A stretch of DNA of 38,692 nt from assembly GCF_012163135.1 (NCBI RefSeq), contig NZ_JAAVUP010000020.1, positions 1 through 38,692 on the forward strand, read 5' to 3'. The stretch is from Neoroseomonas oryzicola. GTDB lineage: Bacteria; Pseudomonadota; Alphaproteobacteria; Acetobacterales; Acetobacteraceae. The notes beneath the pieces are model-generated. The model was given only the letters and a program-made list of their open reading frames with translations, did not search any database and was not told where the DNA came from. This document shows, in pieces, positions 14,878-21,994 of the stretch (within the stretch, counting starts at the first letter, position 1; the number at the start of each line of letters is the position of its first letter). The position numbers were made by a program, and so were the translations under genes.

Positions 14878-15009
14878 ACCGAACGCAGCGGCAACCGGAG
14901 CCAGACCTACGATGGGTCGGGCCGCTACAGCGGATCCACGGAACGTGGCCCCACCGGCACGCGGACCTACGACAACAAGGGTCGCTATACCGGCAACACC
15001 TCCCGCTGA
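14878..15009 (+). pseudogene. Downstream remainder of the 20-residue repeat gene
   Basis: Reading on in the same frame past the TAA at 14875 gives 43 codons: TERSGNRSQT, then two more diverged units (YDGSGRYSGSTE and YDNKGRYTGNTSR) and a TGA at 15007-15009. The ancestral gene therefore probably spanned 14593-15009 (138 codons) with six units. No start codon or ribosome-binding site suggests separate translation. Stop readthrough or a sequencing error are the alternatives. Confidence 0.65.
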
Positions 15010-15012
15010 GCG

Positions 15013-16275
15013 CTACCGCGTCGCCTGCTCAAGGAAGCGCAGCAGCGCCGCCATGTCCTCGGCATTCTCGATGCGCTGCACCGGCATCTTCGTCCCCGGC
15101 GTCACCACGTCCGGCCCGCGGGTGAACAAATCCGCGACCGTCTCCGGCGTCCAGACGATGTCCCCGCGCGCGAGCCGGTCCGAATAGGCATAGCCGGCGA
15201 CGCTGCCCATCCGCCGCCCGAACAGCCCGTGCAGGTTCGGCCCGGCCATGTTGCCCCCCTCGGGCGTCAGGGCATGGCAGGCGGAACAGGCGCGGAAGAC
15301 GCGGGCGCCATGCGGGTCGAGGCCCACGCGCGTCTCCTCCGCGGCCGCTGCCCCCACCGGACCGATCGCACGGCCCGCGACCGCATCCCAGCGCCGCACG
15401 CGCCGGTCTGCGCCGCCCGTCCACAGCATGCGTCCATCGGTGTCGAAGGCCGCGGACCAGACCGGCGTGCCCGGCCCCTCGAGCGTATGCAGCAGCCGCC
15501 CCTCCGGCAGGCCGAGGATCGCGACGCTGCCGCCGAGCGACGCCGCCGCCAGCAGCGTCCCGCGTGCATTGGCCGCCAACGCGACCACCGGCCGCCCGGC
15601 GGCCAGGACCTCCCGCGCCTCGCCGTTCGGTGCGACCAGGCGAACGCGGCCGTCGACGCCGCCCGCCGCCAGCGCCCCGTCGGGCAGCGCCACGAGCGCG
15701 TTCTGCGGAAAGCCGAACTCCGCGACCGTCTCCGGCACGCCATCCGCGCCCCAGGCGCGCAGCGTGCCATCGAAGCCGGCGCTCACCGGCACGCCGTCGC
15801 TGCGGAAGGCCACCGCGTTCACATTGCCGCGGTGGCCTTCCAGCACGCGCGGGGCCGCGCCCTCGCGCCACAGCCGCACCGTCCCGTCCCACGCGGCCGA
15901 GGCCAGCACCCCATCGTGCCAGGCAAGCCCCGCCACCGGGCCTTCATGTCCTTCCAGCACGCGCTCCGGCGTGCCGCCGCGCGGATCCGGTCCCCAGAGC
16001 GCGATGCGCCCATCCTCCCCGCCCGAGGCGAAGCGCCCGCCGGGAAGTGCGGCGAGCGCATTCACCGCCCCCGCATGCCAGCGCACCACCGCCCGCGCGC
16101 GCCCGGCCGCCAGGTCCCACACGATCATCGACTGGTCGAAGCCGGCCGAGGCCAGGCTGCCGCCTTCCGGCGCCACGGCCAACGCGCGCACCGGGCCGCC
16201 ATGCACCGCGCCCTGGTCCTGCGCGGCAGCCGGCAGCGCCAGCGCCGCGAGCAGCAACGCCAGCCGGGCAATCAC
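15013..16275 (-). CDS. Exported WD40 propeller fused to a class I cytochrome c
   Basis: A 420-residue protein with a signal peptide (IARLALLLAALALPAAAQ), about seven WD40-type blades (e.g. ASAGFDQSMIVWDL, ASGGEDGRIALW, ASAAWDGTVRLW, VSAGFDGTLRAW, WTGGADRRVRRWD) over residues 25-310, and a C-terminal cytochrome c domain. The heme motif CSACH is at 330-334, GPNLHGLFGR follows, and GTKMP supplies the axial Met at about 397. It should be periplasmic and carry one covalent heme. The GTG start overlaps the SDR stop (GTGA at 16272-16275), so it is second in that pair. The propeller may dock a redox partner; the partner is unknown. Confidence 0.88.
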   Translation of the reverse strand: MIARLALLLAALALPAAAQDQGAVHGGPVRALAVAPEGGSLASAGFDQSMIVWDLAAGRARAVVRWHAGAVNALAALPGGRFASGGEDGRIALWGPDPRGGTPERVLEGHEGPVAGLAWHDGVLASAAWDGTVRLWREGAAPRVLEGHRGNVNAVAFRSDGVPVSAGFDGTLRAWGADGVPETVAEFGFPQNALVALPDGALAAGGVDGRVRLVAPNGEAREVLAAGRPVVALAANARGTLLAAASLGGSVAILGLPEGRLLHTLEGPGTPVWSAAFDTDGRMLWTGGADRRVRRWDAVAGRAIGPVGAAAAEETRVGLDPHGARVFRACSACHALTPEGGNMAGPNLHGLFGRRMGSVAGYAYSDRLARGDIVWTPETVADLFTRGPDVVTPGTKMPVQRIENAEDMAALLRFLEQATR

Positions 16276-17021
16276 ACGACGACCCCGCCGCTCACATGGA
16301 TCACCTGGCCGGTCACGTAGCCCGCGCCCGGCGAGGCGAGGAAGGCCACCGCCGCCGCCACGTCGTCCGGCTGGCCGAGCCGGCGCATCGGGATGCGCGC
16401 CGCGATCGCCTCCCATTGCGCCTTGTCGAGCGCGGCATGGGTCCCCGGGTCCTTCTGCGTGTAGCCCGGCGCCACCGCGTTCACCGTCACCGCCGGCGCC
16501 CATTCCAGCGCGAGCGCCTTCACCAGGGCCTCGACCCCCGCCTTCGCCGCGGCCGAGGCCGGGAAGATCGTGACGTCGTTGCGGAACAGGTGCGCGACGA
16601 AGGAGGAGATGGCGACCAGGCGCGGATCCCGCCCCTGCCGCAGGATCGGCCCGGCCTCCCGCGCCAGGCGCAGGAAGGCGAGCGCGATGGCGTCGTGGCT
16701 CCTCGCGAAGGCGGCGTCGGTCAGCCCCGCCACCGGCGTGCGGTCGGCGAAGCCGGCATTCGAGACGACGACGTCGAGGCCGCCGAGCAGTTCCGCCGCC
16801 TCCTTCACCGTGCGTTCGGGTGCGCCGGGTTCGGCGAGGTCGCAGAACACCTCGTAGGCGACGCCGCCGCGGGCACGGATGGCCTCGGCGGTGCGGGCCG
16901 CGCCCTCGCGGTTGCCGCGGGTGTGCACCGCGATGGCGACGCCCGGCGCGGCGAGCGCCCGGCAGCAGGCGGCGCCGATGCCGCTCGCTGCGCCGGTGAC
17001 GAGGATGTTGCGGTCCGCCAT
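16272..17021 (-). CDS. SDR-family protein lacking the catalytic Tyr
   Basis: A 249-residue short-chain dehydrogenase/reductase-like protein. The cofactor motif TGAASGIG (9-16), VSNAG (87-91), the catalytic Ser region AISS (137-140) and the C-terminal GYVTGQVIHVSGG are all present. In place of Y-x-x-x-K the sequence is S156-A-A-A-K160, so the proton-donating Tyr is replaced by Ser. The NxxR/NREG stretch after strand 2 suggests NADP(H) preference. It may have lost activity or act as a binding protein. It follows the emr operon after a small hairpin and overlaps the WD40-cytochrome gene. Confidence 0.85.
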   Translation of the reverse strand: MADRNILVTGAASGIGAACCRALAAPGVAIAVHTRGNREGAARTAEAIRARGGVAYEVFCDLAEPGAPERTVKEAAELLGGLDVVVSNAGFADRTPVAGLTDAAFARSHDAIALAFLRLAREAGPILRQGRDPRLVAISSFVAHLFRNDVTIFPASAAAKAGVEALVKALALEWAPAVTVNAVAPGYTQKDPGTHAALDKAQWEAIAARIPMRRLGQPDDVAAAVAFLASPGAGYVTGQVIHVSGGVVV

Positions 17022-17070
17022 GCGTGAAAGGTCCCGATCGATGCCGGGCGACTATAGGTGCCGCGGCGGC

Positions 17071-17089
17071 GGAGGGGCAGCACCCCTCC
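17071..17089 (-). terminator. Hairpin between emrB and the SDR gene (half repeat unit)
   Basis: GGAGGGG (17071-17077) pairs with CCCCTCC (17083-17089) around a 5-base loop, 5 bases past the emrB stop. It matches the GAGGGGC stem of the paired-hairpin repeats at 2408 and 21786, so it is probably a solo unit of that family, doing double duty as a 3' end. Confidence 0.45.
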
Positions 17090-17093
17090 CCGG

Positions 17094-18632
17094 TCAGTCC
17101 ATCGCGGCGTGGCCGGGTTCGGCCGGCCGCAGGGCCGCCGGGCGGCGCATCAGCAGCACCAGGACCGCGGTCGGGATGCAGAGCAGCAGCAGGTGGTGGA
17201 AGTCGTTGGCATAGGCCATGACCTGCGCCTGCTTGGTGACCTCGGCATTCAGCAGCGCCGCGCCCGCCGGGGTGCCGGGGTCCCAGAACTGCGCCACGCC
17301 CGGCAGGTGCAGCAGCCGGTTCAGCGGGCTGACGAGCGCGGCGATCTCGGCATGCAGGACCTGGCTGTCATGCTCGAGCACCGCGATGGTGGCCGAGATG
17401 CCGATGGCGCTGCCGATGTTGCGCACCAGGCTGGTCAGCGCCGTGCCGTCGGTGCGCAGGTCGGGCGGCAGGGTCGCGAAGGCGATGACCTGCAGCGGGA
17501 TGAAGATGAAGCCGAGCCCGAAGCCCTGCGCGGCGGTGGTGAACATCAGGTGGTGCGCGTTGAGGTCCGGCGTCCAGCCCGTCATGTCCCACAACGACCA
17601 GCCCATCACCGCGATGCCGAACATCATCAGCGCGCGCGGATCGACCCGGTCGGCGACGCGCCCGGCGACCATCATCGCCATCATCGTGCCGACGCCGCGC
17701 GGCGCCAGCACCAGCCCCGCATCGAAGACCGGATAGCCGCCCAGCGTCTGCAGGTAGGGCGCGAGCAGCGCCGAGGTCGAGAACAGGATCGCGCCCACCA
17801 CGAACATCATCATCAGGCCGGAGAGGAAGTTGCGGTCCCTGAAGATGCGCGGCGGGATGAAGGGCCGCGGCGCCGTCATCAGGTGCACGAGGAACAGCCA
17901 GAGCCCGAGCGCGGCGACCCCGGCCTCGATCAGGATCTCGGTCGATTCGAACCAGTCCTCCCGCTGCCCGCGGTCGAGCATCAGTTGCAGCGCGCCGATG
18001 CCGATGCTGAGTGCTGCGAAGCCGAAGACGTCGAAGGGCCGCACGGTCGCCGGCCGGTCGTCGTGCAGGAAGATCGACAGCCCCGCGAAGGCGAGCAGCC
18101 CGACCGGCAGGTTGACGTAGAAGACCCAGCGCCAGTCGTAGGATTCCGTCAGCCAGCCGCCGAGCGTCGGTCCCAGGATCGGCCCGAGCATCACGCCCAT
18201 GCCCCAGACCGCCATGGCCGAGCCCCGCCGCGCCGGCGGGTAGATGTCGAGCATCGTCGCCTGGGACAGCGGCACCAGCGCCGCGCCGAAGGCGCCCTGC
18301 ATCAGGCGGAACGCCACCATCTGCTCGAGCGACTGCGCCGCGCCGCACAGCACCGAGGCGAAGGTGAAGCCGCCCACCGAGATCAGGAAGATCCGCTTCC
18401 GCCCGTAGCGCGCCGCGAGCGCGCCGACCGGCGAGGTGAAGATCGCCGCAGCGACGATGTAGGAGGTCAGGACCCAGGTGACCTGGTCCGCGGTGGAGGA
18501 AAGCCCGCCCTGCATGTAGGGCAGCGCGACATTCGCGATGGTGCCGTCCAGCGCCTGCATCAGCGTCGCCGCCATGGCGCAGACGGTGATCAGCGCGCGG
18601 TTCGGTTCCGCGCCTTGCGTGGCCTCGGCCAT
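17094..18632 (-). CDS. emrB: EmrB-type MFS drug exporter (DHA2, 14 TM)
   Basis: A 512-residue major facilitator with 14 predicted helices. Motif A-like GALAARYGRKRIFLIS follows helix 2, motif C-like GPILGPTLGGWLTE lies in helix 5, and the LDGTIANVALPYM start is typical of DHA2 antiporters. EmrB forms a tripartite pump with the periplasmic adaptor EmrA and an outer-membrane TolC-type channel, exporting hydrophobic drugs or uncouplers by proton exchange. The outer-membrane protein is not encoded here. It lies 13 bases downstream of emrA in the MarR-controlled operon. Confidence 0.93.
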   Translation of the reverse strand: MAEATQGAEPNRALITVCAMAATLMQALDGTIANVALPYMQGGLSSTADQVTWVLTSYIVAAAIFTSPVGALAARYGRKRIFLISVGGFTFASVLCGAAQSLEQMVAFRLMQGAFGAALVPLSQATMLDIYPPARRGSAMAVWGMGVMLGPILGPTLGGWLTESYDWRWVFYVNLPVGLLAFAGLSIFLHDDRPATVRPFDVFGFAALSIGIGALQLMLDRGQREDWFESTEILIEAGVAALGLWLFLVHLMTAPRPFIPPRIFRDRNFLSGLMMMFVVGAILFSTSALLAPYLQTLGGYPVFDAGLVLAPRGVGTMMAMMVAGRVADRVDPRALMMFGIAVMGWSLWDMTGWTPDLNAHHLMFTTAAQGFGLGFIFIPLQVIAFATLPPDLRTDGTALTSLVRNIGSAIGISATIAVLEHDSQVLHAEIAALVSPLNRLLHLPGVAQFWDPGTPAGAALLNAEVTKQAQVMAYANDFHHLLLLCIPTAVLVLLMRRPAALRPAEPGHAAMD

Positions 18633-18645
18633 GGCACGGCGCGCC

Positions 18646-19761
18646 TCAGAACAGGTCCGAAAGGCTGCGGCGATGGCCGGTGTCGATCGTCGCGACCACG
18701 CTCATGCCCGCGCGCAGCGGCGGTGCGCCTTCGGCCGCATCGACCTGCACGCGCACCGGCACGCGCTGGACCACCTTCACCCAGTTGCCGCTGGTGTTCT
18801 GTGCCGGCAGCACCGAGAACTGCGCCCCGGTCGCCGGCGCGATGGACTGCACGTGCCCATGCCAGGTGCGCCCCGGATAGGCGTCGACGGTGAAGGTTAC
18901 GTCGTTGCCCGGACGGACATAGGTGAGGTCCGTCTCCTTCGGGTTCACCTCGATCCAGGCGCGGGCGGACCCGACCAGGCCGAGCGCCGGCGTCGCCGCG
19001 GCGAGATACAGGCCCGGCTGCACCGCCTCGACGCGCGTCACCACGCCGTCGAAGGGCGCGCGGACGGTGCTGTTCGCCAATTGCCGCCGTGCCTCGTCCA
19101 GCGCGGCCTGCGCCTGCATCACCTCGGGCTGGCGTTCGACCGGCAGGTCGGGATCGCCGCCGAGGCGCGCCAGCTGCACCACCGCCTGCTGGCGCAGGCT
19201 CGCGAGCTGCTGTTCCGCCCGCTGCAGCCCGAAGCGCGAATCGTCATAGGAGGCGCGAGACACGGCGGAGGTGTTCACCAGGCTCTGGGCGCGCTCGAAC
19301 TGCGCGCGGGCGAGGTCGACCGCCGCTTCCTGCGCCGCGATGTCGCGCTGCATGCGCGTGAGGTCCTCGCGCAGCGCGGTGGCCGACAGGACGGCCTGCC
19401 GCAGCCGCGCCTCGGCGCCGGCGACAGCGATCTCGAAGGGCCTGGGGTCGAGGCTGTAGAGCACCTCGCCCGCATGGACCTGCTGGCCCTCATGCACCGG
19501 CACGTCGCGCACGATGCCGGCGACGTCGGTCGAGACCATCAGCAGGTCGGCGTGGACATAGGCGTTGTCGGAAGAGACGTAGCGTCCGCCCGACAACCAG
19601 CCCCATCCCGCCGTGCCGATCGCCGCGACGATGCCCGCGGCCATCAGCGCATGGCGCAGGCGCCGCCGGCGCGTCGCCTCGGGGTCGGGGTCGCGGATGG
19701 GCGTGGCCGCGCTCGCGCGGTCCATCCCGCGCGGCGCTTCGTTCAACGGGCCTTCAGGCAT
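18646..19761 (-). CDS. emrA: EmrA/HlyD-family periplasmic adaptor
   Basis: A 371-residue membrane fusion protein: a short cytoplasmic start, one transmembrane helix (LMAAGIVAAIGTAGWGWL, about 38-55), then TDNAYV-like SSDNAYVHADLL, the lipoyl half-motif GIVRDVPVHEGQQVHAGEVL, a coiled-coil hairpin (about 115-220), the second half-motif STVRAPFDGVVTRV and beta-barrel region. It links EmrB to an outer-membrane channel. It lies 12 bases after marR and 13 before emrB in one transcript. Confidence 0.93.
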   Translation of the reverse strand: MPEGPLNEAPRGMDRASAATPIRDPDPEATRRRRLRHALMAAGIVAAIGTAGWGWLSGGRYVSSDNAYVHADLLMVSTDVAGIVRDVPVHEGQQVHAGEVLYSLDPRPFEIAVAGAEARLRQAVLSATALREDLTRMQRDIAAQEAAVDLARAQFERAQSLVNTSAVSRASYDDSRFGLQRAEQQLASLRQQAVVQLARLGGDPDLPVERQPEVMQAQAALDEARRQLANSTVRAPFDGVVTRVEAVQPGLYLAAATPALGLVGSARAWIEVNPKETDLTYVRPGNDVTFTVDAYPGRTWHGHVQSIAPATGAQFSVLPAQNTSGNWVKVVQRVPVRVQVDAAEGAPPLRAGMSVVATIDTGHRRSLSDLF

Positions 19762-19773
19762 GGCAGTCGGTCC

Positions 19774-20229
19774 TCAGGCGGCCTCGTCCGGCACCCGGTC
19801 GTCGGACAGAAGCTCGGATTTCATGTTCAGCAGCGCCTCGACCACCTGGTGGACCGTCTCGCGGTCCAGCCCGGCGGTGATGCGGGCATGGAGCTCGGCG
19901 CGGTAGGCTTCGATGCGCGCCAGGATGGGCGCCGCGTCGGGCGTCAGGTGCAGGCGCCAGATGCGGCGATCGAAGGGGTCGGGCCGCCGTTCCACCAGGC
20001 CCCTTCCCTGCAGCCGATCGACCAGGCGACCCACCGTGATCGGCTCGACCTCCAGCGCGTCGGCCAGTTCCTTCTGGCTGAGCCCGCCCATGCGTTCGAG
20101 CCGCGCGAGGATCACCCATTGCGCCCGGGTCATCCCGTCCTCCCGCGCCCGCCGGTCGGCGTTGATGCGCACGAGGCGGCCGACATCGGAGAGCAGGAAG
20201 AGCAGATCGCGGTCGAGGGCGGCTGGCAT
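19774..20229 (-). CDS. MarR-family repressor of the emr operon
   Basis: A 151-residue MarR protein with a winged helix: MTRAQWVILARLERMGGLSQ, recognition helix VEPITVGRLVDRL, and wing VERRPDPFDRRIWRLHLT, with dimerisation helices at both ends. I chose the ATG at 20229. An upstream in-frame ATG at 20283 would add an 18-residue hydrophobic extension encoded by AT-rich DNA that contains a 24-bp palindrome and looks like promoter DNA. It is the first gene of marR-emrA-emrB, so it most likely represses its own operon until a drug binds. Confidence 0.92.
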   Translation of the reverse strand: MPAALDRDLLFLLSDVGRLVRINADRRAREDGMTRAQWVILARLERMGGLSQKELADALEVEPITVGRLVDRLQGRGLVERRPDPFDRRIWRLHLTPDAAPILARIEAYRAELHARITAGLDRETVHQVVEALLNMKSELLSDDRVPDEAA

Positions 20230-20237
20230 AGCGGGAG

Positions 20238-20261
20238 TGATAATAAGCAGCGTTATGATCA
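20238..20261. promoter_or_regulatory. Palindromic MarR operator candidate
   Basis: A 24-bp dyad with arms TGATnATAA and TTATnATCA around a 6-base GC-rich centre; all eight specified positions of each arm pair. It starts 8 bases before the marR ATG. Its length, AT-rich arms and position match MarR dimer sites. Autorepression is inferred. Confidence 0.6.
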
Positions 20262-20300
20262 GCTGCAATGGATGCCTTCTCATTTTTCAGTGGAGCCTTG

Positions 20301-20340
20301 CGCGATTGTTCGCGATTGCGGATCATTCGCAAATTATCCG
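20301..20340. promoter_or_regulatory. Direct and inverted short repeats before the lipoprotein gene
   Basis: CGCGATTG occurs at 20301-20308 and 20311-20318, exactly 10 bp apart, followed by a CGGAT/ATCCG inverted pair (20319-20323, 20336-20340). One-turn spacing on the same face suggests a tandem regulator site, in the divergent marR/lipoprotein region. No regulator is identified. Confidence 0.3.
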
Positions 20341-20357
20341 CGACGGAGCCTCCCCGC

Positions 20358-20678
20358 ATGTCCCGCATCACCCTGCTGCCGCTCGCCGCGGCGCTCCTCG
20401 CGCTCGGCGCCTGCGAAGGCCCGCAGCAGATCCTCGCCGACGAGCAATCCGTCGCGACCGACGTCGCGCTCCGCCGCGCCCGCTTCGAGATGAACTGCCC
20501 CGCCGCCACCGCGACCGTGCTGTCGAGCCAGCTGCTGCAGCCGGCCGCCTGGCGCGGCATCGAGCGCGCCGAATACACGATCGGCGTCACCGGCTGCGGG
20601 CAGCGCGTCACCTACGTCACGATGTGCCAGCTGGGTTCGCCGAGTTGCGTCGCCGTGCGCGGACAGGGCGGCGCCTGA
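20358..20678 (+). CDS. Small lipoprotein, unknown function
   Basis: A 106-residue protein with a lipoprotein signal peptide ending in lipobox LGAC; Cys19 is the lipidation site. The mature part is mixed alpha/beta with four further cysteines (in MNCPAA, TGCGQ, MCQL and PSCVA), which may form disulfides in the periplasm. I do not recognise a named family. The ATG at 20358 places the signal peptide at the N-terminus; an upstream in-frame ATG would bury it. It is divergent from the marR operon and 79 bases before the dehydrogenase start. Confidence 0.75.
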   Translation: MSRITLLPLAAALLALGACEGPQQILADEQSVATDVALRRARFEMNCPAATATVLSSQLLQPAAWRGIERAEYTIGVTGCGQRVTYVTMCQLGSPSCVAVRGQGGA

Positions 20679-20757
20679 CGCGCCGGACCCCGCCTTGCGC
20701 GGGCGGCGCCCCGCCCGCATCCTCGGCGGCGAGGAACCGCCAGAGGGGAACAACCAG

Positions 20758-21768
20758 GTGACGCTGACCGTGCTCGAGCCCGAGGGGCTCTATCCCGACA
20801 CCTCGCTCGAGCAGCGCATCATGGGCCCCTCGGTCCGCATCGTGCAGGGCGCGTGCAAATCCTCGCTCGCCGAACTGCCCGACGAGCTGTGCCAGCAGGC
20901 CGATGCGCTGATGACGCTGCGCATGGCCGTCCCCGCCGACCAGATCGCGCGCTTTCCCAATCTGCGCGTCATCATCCGCATGGGCGTCGGCTATGACCGC
21001 GTCGACCGCGCCGCCGCCGCCGCCCGGGGCATCAAGGTCTGCAACGTGCCGGACTACGGCACGCAGGAGGTCGCGGAATTCGCGGTGCTGATGGCGCTCG
21101 CGCTGCGCCGCGGCCTCACCCTCTATCACGACACCCAGCGCGGTCCGAACCCCGCGCCCTGGGCCGTGATGCGCCACCCCGCGGTGCGCCGGCAGGAGGT
21201 GCAGACCTTCGGCATCCTCGGCCTCGGCCGCATCGGCACGGCCGCGGCGCTGCGCGCCAAGGCGCTCGGCTATCGCGTGGTGTTCTACGACCCGGCGCTG
21301 CCCAACGGCGCCGACCGCGCCATCGGCGTCACCCGCTGCCGCACGATGGACGAGATGCTGGCCCAGGCCGACGTGCTCTCGATCCACTGCCCGCTCACGC
21401 GGAACACGCGCGGGCTCGTGGGCGAGCGGGAGTTGCGCCTGCTGCCGCAGAACGCCGTCGTCATCAATACGGCGCGCGGGCCGATCCTCGACATCGACGC
21501 GCTGGAACGCGTGCTGCGCGAGGGGCACATCGCCGCGGCGGGCCTCGACGTCATCCCGGTCGAACCGCCGGTGGAACCCATCCCCTCCCTGCTGCGCGCC
21601 TATCGCGACAAGGAGGAATGGCTGAACGGGCGCCTCATCATCTGCCCGCACATCGCCTTCCACACGCCCGAGGCGTGGGACGACATCCGGCTGAAGGCGG
21701 CGGAGACGATGCGGGACGTGCTGGTCGAAGGGCGGAACACGAATGTGATTCCGCCGGAGAGCGATTGA
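20758..21768 (+). CDS. D-isomer-specific 2-hydroxyacid dehydrogenase (CtBP-like)
   Basis: A 336-residue NAD-dependent dehydrogenase: RMGVGYDRVD in the catalytic domain, the Rossmann motif GILGLGRIGTA near 158, the catalytic Arg in NTARGP, the Glu in DVIPVEPP and the His in CPHIAFHTPEA. All three catalytic residues are present. It reduces 2-ketoacids or oxidises D-2-hydroxyacids; the branch resembles the C-terminal-binding-protein group. The GTG at 20758 has GAGGGGAA upstream and begins VTLTVLEPEG, where family similarity begins. The paired-hairpin repeat follows its end. Confidence 0.9.
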   Translation: MTLTVLEPEGLYPDTSLEQRIMGPSVRIVQGACKSSLAELPDELCQQADALMTLRMAVPADQIARFPNLRVIIRMGVGYDRVDRAAAAARGIKVCNVPDYGTQEVAEFAVLMALALRRGLTLYHDTQRGPNPAPWAVMRHPAVRRQEVQTFGILGLGRIGTAAALRAKALGYRVVFYDPALPNGADRAIGVTRCRTMDEMLAQADVLSIHCPLTRNTRGLVGERELRLLPQNAVVINTARGPILDIDALERVLREGHIAAAGLDVIPVEPPVEPIPSLLRAYRDKEEWLNGRLIICPHIAFHTPEAWDDIRLKAAETMRDVLVEGRNTNVIPPESD

Positions 21769-21785
21769 TCGCGTCTCGCGACGAA

Positions 21786-21974
21786 TTGGAGGGGCTTTGC
21801 CCCTCCAAACCACCCCACCAAAGGCCGAAAGGCCTTTGGGAACCTCGACATGGCACCGTGCACGACGGTCGAGACGATCACACGGCGCAGCATTTGCGCC
21901 GGAGACATGAAGTGATGGTTTGCAAAGGCCTTTCGGCCTTTGCCGGGGAGGTCCGGAGGGGCGGAGCCCCTCCG
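21786..21974. repeat. Inverted pair of double-hairpin repeats, locus 2
   Basis: Four perfect hairpins in mirror order: TTGGAGGGGC stem (21786-21795 with 21799-21808), CCAAAGGCC stem with a GAAA loop (21818-21826 with 21831-21839), an 82-base spacer, GCAAAGGCC stem (21922-21930 with 21935-21943) and CGGAGGGGC stem (21954-21962 with 21966-21974). It has the same two-stem unit and head-to-head order as 2408-2538, but a longer spacer. It lies between two plus-strand genes; its last stem ends 20 bases before the acyl-CoA dehydrogenase ATG. Confidence 0.8.
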
Positions 21975-21994
21975 TCACGCCCACCGAGGACATC

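Noticed and set aside
14668..15009. Regular 60-base repeats as a possible CRISPR array
   Set aside because: Repeats have no unique spacers and encode a 20-residue protein unit behind a signal peptide.
20268..20357. Upstream start for the small lipoprotein
   Set aside because: It would place 30 residues before the lipoprotein signal, which must be N-terminal.
21920..21994. Upstream start for the acyl-CoA dehydrogenase
   Set aside because: The added residues come from the hairpin repeat; the ATG at 21995 has a good ribosome-binding site and gives normal family length.
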